Shown here in pieces: positions 36,228 through 43,694 of a DNA stretch of 64,000 nt. The DNA comes from Laceyella putida (lineage in GTDB: Bacteria; Bacillota; Bacilli; Thermoactinomycetales; Thermoactinomycetaceae). The DNA is taken from positions 1 through 64,000 of the forward strand of contig NZ_JBHTBW010000031.1 of assembly GCF_042665195.1 (NCBI RefSeq). Direction: 5' to 3'. The notes beneath the pieces are model-generated. The model was not told the DNA's origin. It worked only from the letters and a program-made list of their open reading frames with translations, and made no database searches. The position numbers and the translations under genes are program-made. How positions within the stretch are numbered: position 1 is the first letter of the stretch; every line of letters starts with the position of its first letter.

Positions 36228-36306
36228 TTAGCCTAATCTTAAAAGCAGCCTATCCACACTCCATGCGTTAATCAATCTACGATCACAAGTTATTCTTGTC
36301 TAGAAG

Positions 36307-36890
36307 TTATTTCAAAAGTCGGTCAACACACCACAAAATGGGCGCAAGTAGGCAAAACGTTAAATAAATCACATCTCGACGTTCGTAACGCACAACTAAA
36401 CGTCGGTAATTATCCACCCATGCAAAACAACGCTCAATTTTCCAGCGGTGTCGGTAGCTTGCACTCAGTTTGATAGGACGACCACGCTTAGGCGAGCGTC
36501 GTTTTCGACGCTCGAAAGTGGGAATACAGATTTTAATTCCACGACTTCTTAACCAAGTCCGGAAAGCACGACTATCATAGGCTTTGTCAGCAATCAATTC
36601 TTTTGGACGGTTTTTAGGACGGCCTCTTTTTTGGGGGACGGAAATGGATTCCATTGTCATCTGGGCGAGCTTACTTTCATGAGGTTGAGCACTTGTTACA
36701 CAAACTTCTATAAGCAAACCGTTCTCGTCTGCCACAACCATAACTTTGGAGCCTTTCCCCGACTTGGTTTTGCCTACATGAGACCCCCTTTTTTTGACGG
36801 TACGAAGCTACCGTCGAGGAAGGCTTGAGCCCACTCTATTTTTGATTGTGTGTCTAATTGTGAAAGAAGGGCTCGCCAAATGTATGCCAA
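36307..36890 (-). mobile_element. IS5-family insertion sequence remnant (transposase)
   Basis: The intact downstream frame (36307-36741, 144 aa) has DDE-transposase features: ADKAYDSRAFR, the RGIKICIPTFERRKR segment and the C-terminal YRHRWKIERCFAWVDNYRRL containing the catalytic Glu. Upstream in another frame, LLSQLDTQSKIEWAQAFLDG and SFVPSKKG (about 36870-36792) belong to the same transposase, joined at a slippery A7G5 run near 36786-36797. This is the OrfA/OrfB frameshift arrangement of IS5-type elements. The N-terminal part of OrfA is not found upstream of about 36890, so the element looks truncated. Terminal repeats were not identified with confidence. Confidence 0.82.
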
Positions 36891-37305
36891 GGAGTAAGTA
36901 GGGGGACATGTCCCCCTGCTGGCCGATCATAGGCGAAGGCCACTGCCCATCATTATAGCTATTACTGAAGCGCAAGAATGAATATGAACGTGTCATCCCC
37001 GAGTTTCCTGTATAAACACGAAATGATTTGAGTTTTTTATATGGCGTCTCAAGTCATTTTTCCATTCCTTGGACAAATAGCGACAAAATGACCGGATGCT
37101 ACATCTACCCATATTTGACCTGAAACGAAATTGCCCCGGAGAGCTAATATTTCGGCTATCGTCGCAGTCATCTGGTATCTCTGAATACAGGGGTGTAGGT
37201 CGTTGGAAATGGTTAAATCAGCACATTTTTCCTATTTGTACCTTTCAAATCGACTCCATGCTCAATATTTATAATGTATGAATTTTTCAAAAGGAGGGGG
37301 TTGAT
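36891..37305. other. Gap without recognisable genes
   Basis: No convincing coding region. GGGGGACATGTCCCCC (36901-36916) is a perfect 16-bp palindrome inside the region where the missing transposase start would be expected. The right end holds the ribosome site AAAGGAGGGGG of the next gene. Confidence 0.45.
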
Positions 37306-37797
37306 ATGCCTCCAAAACATCGGAAAACGTTAAAATGTAGAAAGAATAAAAGAAAAAAATACATCATAAGAAAATATATAATAGTAAAAAAATACAAATT
37401 GAAAGAATGTCGAAATCGATGTCCAAATCCCTGCATTCCCCCAATGCTCTGTATTCCCCCAAATCCTTGTTGTCCATGCAATAATATCGAAATTGAAGCT
37501 ACTGCTATGAGGTTTTTTCTGATTCCAACCTCAAATCTAACAACCCCTATCACAATTCCAGCAGATCAATTTGTAGATGATAATGGAAATAATATATCCA
37601 GTTTCCCGAATTTAGATGAAAATAGCATAGTTAATTTTTATATCAATGGGATAATGCAACCGAGCAGTTTATACAAGGTAACTCCAAATAGCTTGACCAT
37701 TAATTCTACAGGAGACACTATTTATTCCGGAACCTCACTTATATTAGAAACAGTTCAACTATCTTCCAACCTAATTCCGTCAAAAATGTATAAATAA
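37306..37797 (+). CDS. DUF4183-like protein with Cys-rich N-terminus (probable spore-surface)
   Basis: 163 aa; AAAGGAGGGGG precedes the ATG. Residues 1-35 are strongly basic and 36-63 are Cys/Pro-rich (seven Cys). The C-terminal ~100 residues have the pattern IPADQFVDDNGN..VNFYINGIMQPSSLYKVTPNSLTI, matching DUF4183 domains that often occur in Bacillus sporulation/exosporium proteins. Codon use is AT-rich compared with the flanking housekeeping genes. A disulfide-linked coat or exosporium role is inferred. Confidence 0.75.
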   Translation: MPPKHRKTLKCRKNKRKKYIIRKYIIVKKYKLKECRNRCPNPCIPPMLCIPPNPCCPCNNIEIEATAMRFFLIPTSNLTTPITIPADQFVDDNGNNISSFPNLDENSIVNFYINGIMQPSSLYKVTPNSLTINSTGDTIYSGTSLILETVQLSSNLIPSKMYK

Positions 37798-37876
37798 ACT
37801 GGCTCATGAGCACTTTCACTTTTTCTATTTGTAGCATATTAATATAAATATATAAAAGAAAGAAGGTGGAACTAAC

Positions 37877-38161
37877 ATGCCTATTGTTAGACCCTTTGTA
37901 GGTAGCAGGAAGTTTTCTTCTACAGCAGGTGCCGGAACAGGTACAGGCGCTACATTTGCGATTGCCGCTACAACTTTTACCGATGACACTGGTGCAGCCG
38001 CTACAGCATTTCCAGCATTATTTTCAGCTTACGTTCTTTATATTAATGGAATACCTCAGACAGGGGACGTTTCAACTGTTACAACCACTGCCATTACCAT
38101 TCCAGGTGGCGATCTACTCGACCCGGCGACCCCGATTTTAGTTGAGTTTATTGTAACTTAG
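37877..38161 (+). CDS. DUF4183-like protein, stand-alone domain
   Basis: 94 aa; AGAAGGTGG upstream of the ATG. Almost the whole protein is a DUF4183-like domain with a Gly/Ala/Thr-rich front and AYVLYINGIPQTGDVSTVTTTAITIPGGD, aligning by eye with FYINGIMQPSSLYKVTPNSLTI of the preceding gene. It lies 79 bp downstream and may share its transcript. Likely a spore-surface component by association. Confidence 0.75.
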   Translation: MPIVRPFVGSRKFSSTAGAGTGTGATFAIAATTFTDDTGAAATAFPALFSAYVLYINGIPQTGDVSTVTTTAITIPGGDLLDPATPILVEFIVT

Positions 38162-38427
38162 ATTTTTTATAAAAATTCGATGGTTTTCACTTCTTCTCCG
38201 CTAGATGCCGTTGCGATTCTGGTGGAGTTTTTCTTTAATTAGAGCTCCGTTCCCATATGAACTTTGGCCCTCTTCGCGTTGAAAGCCTCGTATCCTATGT
38301 ACTTTCACCTACAAAACTAACAAGAAACTCGCCCGTTTTCCTGTCAATCTGGTTGCAATACCTATCCATCGATAGCGAGCAACGAATAAATTGATCCTGA
38401 TCATTACATTGAGTCGAGGTGAGCGAA

Positions 38428-38638
38428 TTGAAGAGAAAACGAAAATGGGAACGCTTCTGCAACTTCAAACCAAAAAAGTGCCGTGAAGTCATCGTGGATG
38501 AATGCGCCGTTTTCCCTGGACCTCCTGGACCTCGAGGAATACAAGAACCCCGAGGATTCCAAGGGCCTCAGGGTCCTCAAGGACCAAGCCGGACCCCAAG
38601 GACCTACTGGACTCATCAAGCTCGCTGATCTTCCATAA
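38428..38638 (+). pseudogene. Collagen-like (Gly-X-Y) short protein with frameshift
   Basis: Start TTG at 38428 has GAGGTG six bases upstream. After a basic segment (KRKRKWERFCNFKPKKCRE) comes PGPPGPRG, then more Gly-X-Y triplets. Near 38587 the frame slips by one base: the first frame runs off to a TGA at 38628, while the +1 frame continues GPQGPTGLIKLADLP and stops at 38638. The full product would be about 70 aa, short for exosporium collagen-like proteins. It is either a broken BclA-type gene or an assembly error at one base. Confidence 0.65.
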
Positions 38639-38809
38639 GGCCATAGCGCTTTGTTATTTCAAAAACCCATTCGTTTAGAGATCATTTCACCTGGACAAGA
38701 GCCTAGCTTGATCGGTAAAAATCCATGAAACTGTAATGGAAAGTTCCCGCACGCCCATATACAATGAATGTTGTTGTAAAAAAGGCTTTCGGCGGAAAGG
38801 GGGATTCCC

Positions 38810-39406
38810 TTGCAGTGGAATCATGACATATTACTCATTCTCGGCGGATTGGTCTTGATCGCGCTCATCTTGGTCCTCTCGACCAAAAAGCGCGAAGAAA
38901 CGCCAAAGGGGCAAGAACCGGAAAAGGGCCCGCTATACCACCTGACTCTCGAAGAGCGTGAAAATCAGGAACACAGCCCCACGCTGACATTCCGCTTGTC
39001 CCATGCCCAATCGCTCCCGTTTAGCATGGAGCGCATTCATGTGCGGATACATAATGGAACATCGGCATACCAACGGGAATGGGCGTGTAGCCAACCAGTG
39101 GACGCGGGCGAAACATTTTGTTTCACCTTCCCGTTTCATGTAGCGCACCACCATCTGCAACAGCAAGGGCGCATCAACCCGGGCGATCGCTTGCGCATGG
39201 AGCTCACCTTTATGATTGGGGACCAAGAGCAAGCCACCTTCGCCTATCAACTTGAATCGATCGCTTTGGCATGGGTGTCCCACGAATTGTTGCACCAGTT
39301 CCGCGTAAGCGGTGATGCCGACGGTAGCGAAGGCGCGGCCACGCTGTTTGCCACACCCGACCATAACCATGTGGTGCAGCATCATATTCAACACCATTAT
39401 TTATAG
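38810..39406 (+). CDS. Membrane-anchored protein of unknown function, His-rich tail
   Basis: 198 aa from a TTG at 38810 with AAAGGGGG six bases upstream. An N-terminal membrane anchor (residues 5-25, ILLILGGLVLIALILVL) precedes a soluble, probably extracellular beta-rich domain, and the protein ends in a His-rich tail (DHNHVVQHHIQHHYL, six His) that could bind metal. No family recognised. Followed by a terminator. Confidence 0.7.
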   Translation: MQWNHDILLILGGLVLIALILVLSTKKREETPKGQEPEKGPLYHLTLEERENQEHSPTLTFRLSHAQSLPFSMERIHVRIHNGTSAYQREWACSQPVDAGETFCFTFPFHVAHHHLQQQGRINPGDRLRMELTFMIGDQEQATFAYQLESIALAWVSHELLHQFRVSGDADGSEGAATLFATPDHNHVVQHHIQHHYL

Positions 39407-39457
39407 GCAACGCTTCCCCATGCACGGTATATTGATTTGAAGTGACGATCCGAAGGC

Positions 39458-39489
39458 AAAAAGCAGCTGGCATTGGCCCGGCCGCTTTT
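39458..39489 (+). terminator. Probable terminator after the gene at 38810
   Basis: Imperfect hairpin GCAGCTGG / CCCGGCCGC with flanking AAAAA and TTTTTT runs. Confidence 0.6.
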
Positions 39490-39576
39490 TTCTTTGCCCT
39501 GCCATTCCCCTTATCAAAAAAGGGGACACCGATCAGAAAAAAAGGATCTTTTTATCCATCCCTCCGCAAGTAAAAT

Positions 39577-39614
39577 GGGTGTTGGAACGGATGTTGGCAT
39601 CCGTTCCAACACCC
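39577..39614. repeat. Perfect 17-bp inverted repeat upstream of the glycerophosphodiesterase
   Basis: Arms GGGTGTTGGAACGGATG and its exact complement with a TTGG loop, ending 41 bp before the ATG at 39656. No T-tract follows on either strand, so it is more likely an operator or an mRNA 5' structure than a terminator. Confidence 0.9.
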
Positions 39615-39655
39615 AGGAATCAACTGAATTTGCTTCCCGATGGAGGGTTGACAAG

Positions 39656-40630
39656 ATGAAACGACTATTCAAACGCAAGCGGTTCTGGGTCATTCTCGCC
39701 CTGCTCGCATTCGTGTATCTTAACAATAGCTCTCTCTTGGTCCAGCCGCCCGATGACAAGCCATGGCTAATGGCCCACCGCGGACTTGGCCAAACGTTTC
39801 ATATGGAAGGCCTGACCAATGACACGTGCACAGCGGAACGGATCTATCCGCCTGAACATCCCTATCTGGAGAACACATTGCCGTCCATGCGCGCCGCCTT
39901 TGCGGCAGGGGCCGACATGGTGGAGCTGGATGTCCATATCACCAAGGATAACCAGTTCGCCGTCTTTCATGACTGGACACTCGATTGCCGCACCAATGGC
40001 ACCGGTGTGACGCGTGATCATACCTTGGCCGAATTGAAAAAGCTGGACATCGGGTATGGGTACACTGCTGATGGCGGCAAAACCTTTCCGTTCCGCGGCA
40101 AGGGAGTGGGACTCATGCCATCGCTTGATGAAGTGTTGTCAGCTTTTCCCGATCGATCGTTGCTCATCCATGTGAAAAGCAATGACCCCGATGAAGGGAC
40201 CAAACTGGCGCAGAGGCTAGCTTCCTTGCCCGCTGACCGCCTGCATCTCATCACGGTTTACGGTGGGAATGAGCCCATCGCGGCACTGGAGAAACAACTT
40301 CCCCAGCTGCGCACCATGTCCGTAGATTCAATGAAGGCCTGCCTGCTCCCCTACATCGCCATCGGCTGGACAGGCATCGTCCCCGAAGCCTGCAAACACA
40401 CCCAACTTCAAATCCCGGAAAATGTGGCACCATGGCTCTGGGGTTGGCCCCACCGTTTTCTCAGCCGCATGGATCAGGTCGACACCCGCACGATCCTGGT
40501 GATTGATGGCGGCGGCTTTTCCAGCGGCTTTGATACGGCCGAAGACCTCAAACGACTGCCTGACGGCTATTCCGGCGGTATCTGGACCAACCGCATCGAT
40601 CGCATCGCCCCTCTCATCAACCGGGAATAA
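39656..40630 (+). CDS. Glycerophosphodiester phosphodiesterase, membrane anchored
   Basis: 324 aa from the ATG at 39656 (GGAGGG eight bases upstream). An N-terminal signal anchor (FWVILALLAFVYLN, residues about 9-22) places the enzyme outside the membrane. The GDPD signature is complete: MAHRGLGQTF, ELDVHITKD and the catalytic HDWTLD. It hydrolyses glycerophosphodiesters to glycerol-3-phosphate and an alcohol, scavenging carbon and phosphate from lipids or teichoic-acid-type polymers. A perfect palindrome lies just upstream. Confidence 0.93.
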   Translation: MKRLFKRKRFWVILALLAFVYLNNSSLLVQPPDDKPWLMAHRGLGQTFHMEGLTNDTCTAERIYPPEHPYLENTLPSMRAAFAAGADMVELDVHITKDNQFAVFHDWTLDCRTNGTGVTRDHTLAELKKLDIGYGYTADGGKTFPFRGKGVGLMPSLDEVLSAFPDRSLLIHVKSNDPDEGTKLAQRLASLPADRLHLITVYGGNEPIAALEKQLPQLRTMSVDSMKACLLPYIAIGWTGIVPEACKHTQLQIPENVAPWLWGWPHRFLSRMDQVDTRTILVIDGGGFSSGFDTAEDLKRLPDGYSGGIWTNRIDRIAPLINRE

Positions 40631-40653
40631 CCCGCTAACAAACGCAAATGACC

Positions 40654-40681
40654 AACCCGGCCTCTTCGGAGAAGCCGGGTT
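40654..40681. terminator. Terminator between the converging gdpD and SgrR-like genes
   Basis: Hairpin AACCCGGC / GCCGGGTT followed by TTCCTCTT on the plus strand. Confidence 0.75.
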
Positions 40682-40694
40682 CCTCTTCAAGTCG

Positions 40695-41192
40695 CTATTT
40701 ATCTCGCTTGCGCCCCTGCCCCCCGTCCACAAAAAACCATCTTCCCGTACTCGTCGAGATGATGGCCGGAGTAATGGCCGCTGGCCGATTTCGGTTCAAC
40801 TGATCCATTTCGCTCACGTCGATTCGGGGGAAACTCAGTTCTCTCAGCACATATTTGTAACATCGCTCACGCACATGGCCGGGGATGCCCTCCCGTTTGA
40901 GCCAACGAATCGCTTGCCTGTACTCCCCGCGATCCACCAAAGCATGGATATGCGATGGGAGCATTTCCTCCAATGACTTCCTGAACAACAACTTGGATCG
41001 ATTTCCGCGCCCTCCACCCGGTTTCCAATAAATCAGCCCTTCATCCTCCATGTTTTTCAAAATCCGTTTCACATTGCGTGTGGAACAATAGAGGATGTTC
41101 GCCAATTCATCCAAGCTGACATAGATCGAATGGTGGTTGGCGACCGACCGCAATCTGTACCGCAGCTCCATGAAATGTTCCATCGTTTTCAC
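40695..41192 (-). CDS. Truncated SgrR-like DNA-binding protein
   Basis: 165 aa from a GTG at 41192 with AGGTG six bases upstream; a longer frame to 41222 lacks a ribosome site. Residues 1-110 look like the SgrR N-terminal winged helix (LDELANILYCSTRNVKRILKNMEDEGLIYWKPGGGRGNRSKL). Full SgrR-type regulators are about 550-600 aa, with a C-terminal solute-binding domain that is absent here. The last ~25 residues (ITPAIISTSTGRW) resemble nothing in the family. It is a truncated gene or a stand-alone DNA-binding domain. Confidence 0.72.
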   Translation of the reverse strand: MKTMEHFMELRYRLRSVANHHSIYVSLDELANILYCSTRNVKRILKNMEDEGLIYWKPGGGRGNRSKLLFRKSLEEMLPSHIHALVDRGEYRQAIRWLKREGIPGHVRERCYKYVLRELSFPRIDVSEMDQLNRNRPAAITPAIISTSTGRWFFVDGGQGRKRDK

Positions 41193-41322
41193 ATGAATCA
41201 CCTGACATCTTGTGTCTTCCATTCACTCGCTTTTTTCCGGGCTAAAAACGTGGCTGTCAATCCACCATCCTATTTATTATGCCATATCGGAGCGACAGAA
41301 AATCGACGGATTCCCCAGTTCT

Positions 41323-41369
41323 AAAAAACGCCCCACCGGTTGGCGTCATCCCAACAGTGAGGCGTTTTA
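41323..41369 (-). terminator. Intrinsic terminator, probably of the eight-tRNA operon
   Basis: Minus-strand long hairpin with AAAACGCC..GGCGTTTT outer arms and TTGG/CCAA inner pairs, ending in T6, about 100 bp after tRNA-Lys. Confidence 0.8.
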
Positions 41370-41471
41370 AGATATAAAAAAAACGGCGTTCTCTAACTGA
41401 ACCCCAGTCCTCTATGCAATCAAAGCGAGTCTGCCACACTTGTCATCCTCGCTACACTTCACGATTCAATT

Positions 41472-41547
41472 TGGTGAGCCATGAAGGACTCGAACCTTCG
41501 ACACCCTGATTAAAAGTCAGGTGCTCTACCAACTGAGCTAATGGCTC
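41472..41547 (-). tRNA. tRNA-Lys (TTT)
   Basis: 76 nt with encoded CCA; anticodon loop CTTTTAA gives TTT. Last gene of the eight-tRNA operon. Confidence 0.97.
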
Positions 41548-41559
41548 ATAAAAGTAAAT

Positions 41560-41634
41560 TGGCTGGGGAAGTAGGGTTCGAACCTACGCATCACGGAGTC
41601 AAAGTCCGTTGCCTTACCACTTGGCTATTCCCCA
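41560..41634 (-). tRNA. tRNA-Gln (TTG)
   Basis: 75 nt with encoded CCA and acceptor TGGGGAA; anticodon loop CTTTGAC gives TTG. Confidence 0.97.
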
Positions 41635-41637
41635 GCG

Positions 41638-41714
41638 TGGGGCGACCGGAGGGAATCGAACCCTCGAATGCCGGAGCCACAATCCGGTGCGTTAACCACT
41701 TCGCCACGGCCGCC
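41638..41714 (-). tRNA. tRNA-His (GTG)
   Basis: 77 nt with encoded CCA. The extra 5' G (G-1) opposite C73 that histidyl-tRNA synthetase needs is encoded; loop TTGTGGC gives GTG. Confidence 0.97.
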
Positions 41715-41724
41715 AAGAAGAAAA

Positions 41725-41801
41725 TGGCGGAGCTGACGGGATTCGAACCCGCGATCTCCTGCGTGACAGGCAGGCATGTTAGGCCTCTACACCACAGCTC
41801 C
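41725..41801 (-). tRNA. tRNA-Asp (GTC)
   Basis: 77 nt with encoded CCA; acceptor GGAGCTG and loop CTGTCAC giving GTC. Confidence 0.96.
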
Positions 41802-41816
41802 GCAATATGAAGTTCA

Positions 41817-41892
41817 TGGTGGACGCTGACGGGATCGAACCGCCGACCCTCTGCTTGTAAGGCAGATGCTCTCCCAGCTGAGCTAAGCGTCC
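41817..41892 (-). tRNA. tRNA-Val (TAC)
   Basis: 76 nt with encoded CCA; anticodon loop CTTACAA gives TAC. Confidence 0.97.
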
Positions 41893-41899
41893 ATGATAG

Positions 41900-41973
41900 T
41901 GACCCGTAGGGGATTCGAACCCCTGCATGCCAGCGTGAAAGGCTGGTGTGTTAAACCGCTTCACCAACGGGCC
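41900..41973 (-). tRNA. tRNA-Glu (TTC), CCA not encoded
   Basis: Cloverleaf with acceptor GGCCCGT/ACGGGTC and discriminator A, loop CTTTCAC giving TTC. The three bases after the discriminator are CTA, so this is the only tRNA of the window that needs CCA addition. Confidence 0.95.
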
Positions 41974-41988
41974 ATATAGGCATGATAA

Positions 41989-42081
41989 TGGCGGAGAGAG
42001 AGGGATTCGAACCCTCGCGGGGCTTTATAGCCCCCTAACGGTTTAGCAAACCGTCCTCTTCGGCCTCTTGAGTATCTCTCC
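41989..42081 (-). tRNA. tRNA-Ser (GCT)
   Basis: 93 nt class II tRNA with long variable arm and encoded CCA; anticodon loop TTGCTAA gives GCT. Confidence 0.97.
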
Positions 42082-42084
42082 GCG

Positions 42085-42160
<76 letters not shown>

Positions 42161-42189
42161 ATATTTTAAAATTATCAGCGACGCTTTTT

Positions 42190-42218
42190 ATTTTAGCACG
42201 CTTGATTTCATTTTGCAA
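42190..42218 (-). promoter_or_regulatory. Promoter of the eight-tRNA operon
   Basis: Minus strand TTGCAA (42213-42218), 17 bp, TAAAAT (42190-42195), 30 bp upstream of tRNA-Asn. Confidence 0.82.
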
Positions 42219-42324
42219 GAACTTCTTATGCCGAATTGCTTTTTTTCTTTTTGTCACCGCATCGGGAGCAGTGACAATTAATAATTTAGCATGGAGATGA
42301 ATCGGAGTCAAGAACTTTTTCATC

Positions 42325-42357
42325 AAAAAATCCCTCCGCGCTGGCGAAGGGATTTTT
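42325..42357 (-). terminator. Intrinsic terminator after the Bax inhibitor-like gene
   Basis: Minus-strand hairpin AAATCCCTTCGC / GCGGAGGGATTT with T6, directly after the stop codon. Confidence 0.88.
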
Positions 42358-42363
42358 GGCATA

Positions 42364-43065
42364 TCAGTCATCGTTCAGGATGGTGAGCAAGTTTCTGAAG
42401 ATCATGATGAAGTCGATGTACAGCATCAACGCACCATAGATCGCGTACTTGTTCAAGGTTTCCTCATCCAGGTTCATTTGGCTCATATGCTTGATGTTCT
42501 GCATGTCAAAGGCGGTGACGATCGTAAACAGGATCACCATCGCATAGGAAATGATGAGTTCGATCATTCCGCTCTTCAGGAAGAAGATGTTCACCAGCGA
42601 CGCCAAGATCAGGCCCAACACCAGCATCAATGCGAAGAAGCCGATGCGCGACAGGTCCATTTTGGTGGTATAGCCGATCAACGCGCTGATTCCGAACATG
42701 CCTGCCGTGATGAAGAAGGCCCCGGCAATCGAATCCAAGCTAAAGAAAACCATTAACACGGAGAAGCTGACGCCGGTCACGGCCGCGTACAGGAAAAAAG
42801 CAATGTTGGCCACAAATGAGTTAATGCGGTTGATCAAGGCCGACAAGCCGAAGACGAGAACCAGTTGCACAACCCAGATGCCCCAGAACACGCCGGAATT
42901 TTGCAAGAGCGCTTGCACAACTTCTTGATTTGTTCCCAGAACGTACGCGATGATTGCGGTCATGGTCAAACCCAAAAACATCAAGAAAAATACGCGAGAC
43001 AGCATGGAATTGGTGCGCGTGGCAACAGCGCTGTTCGCTCCATTATTGAATTGTGATTGATTCAT
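42364..43065 (-). CDS. Bax inhibitor-1 / YccA family membrane protein (YetJ-like)
   Basis: 233 aa with about seven hydrophobic helices. The family pattern shows in VTGVSFSVLMVFF, GYTTKMDLSRIGFF and the C-terminal ALMLYIDFIMIFRNLLTILNDD, whose acidic residues form the pH-sensitive di-aspartyl site in the B. subtilis homologue YetJ, a calcium leak channel. AGGGGAACG precedes the ATG. The role here, calcium leak or membrane-stress response, is inferred from the family. Confidence 0.92.
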   Translation of the reverse strand: MNQSQFNNGANSAVATRTNSMLSRVFFLMFLGLTMTAIIAYVLGTNQEVVQALLQNSGVFWGIWVVQLVLVFGLSALINRINSFVANIAFFLYAAVTGVSFSVLMVFFSLDSIAGAFFITAGMFGISALIGYTTKMDLSRIGFFALMLVLGLILASLVNIFFLKSGMIELIISYAMVILFTIVTAFDMQNIKHMSQMNLDEETLNKYAIYGALMLYIDFIMIFRNLLTILNDD

Positions 43066-43256
43066 TTTGAACGTTCCCCTCCGAACATTCTTTTTATTTT
43101 GGATAAGTGTTTGCCCCTCGGATTGAGGAGCTCTTCTCAGCCTAAGTATAACAAAAGCATTTTCACTTGCGAAGGGGAACTGTCCGTGCGTAAGCGGTTA
43201 CAACCGATTTTCGCCTTCCATTGTGTTTCATTTGTTTGGTGGAGATGCCGGACACC

Positions 43257-43592
43257 CTAATGCACCAAACCGGCTTCCTTCATCCGCTCCTTGGTCGCGG
43301 GTGTCCCCAGTTGATAAATCATCCGATAGATTTCCTGGATCTTCTGGTCTTCCGTCACATTTTCCTTGCGTTCATTATTCAAAAAAGGGATATGCGCCAA
43401 AACAAAAGTGGAAAAGTCAGTATCTCCCACTTCGTTGAACAGTTTTTCCAAACGTTCGATCTCTTCCCGTGTCGCTTCAATCTCAAAGTCATAATTCGGA
43501 TCATTCACTTCCAGCGTTTCACGGATTTCGCCCGCTCGCGGCCCGATATCGACCGTGACATAATACCTCGTTTTCTCCACTATATCATCCAC
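43257..43592 (-). CDS. Conserved-looking hypothetical protein
   Basis: 111 aa, acidic, soluble, predominantly helical in the second half. AAGGAGG lies only three bases from the ATG; a GTG four codons downstream (43580) has a more usual distance, so the start is uncertain. The segment YYVTVDIGPRAGEIRE resembles beta strands of a small alpha/beta fold. No family named. It is divergent from moeB. Confidence 0.6.
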   Translation of the reverse strand: MDDIVEKTRYYVTVDIGPRAGEIRETLEVNDPNYDFEIEATREEIERLEKLFNEVGDTDFSTFVLAHIPFLNNERKENVTEDQKIQEIYRMIYQLGTPATKERMKEAGLVH

Positions 43593-43694
43593 CTCCTTGT
43601 TTAACCCTTCCCCACAAAGCAGAAATTCATTCTTATTCGGTCAGATTTCACGCAAAATCAGCTATAATTTGGTTAAAAGGAGGAGTTTCCACTG

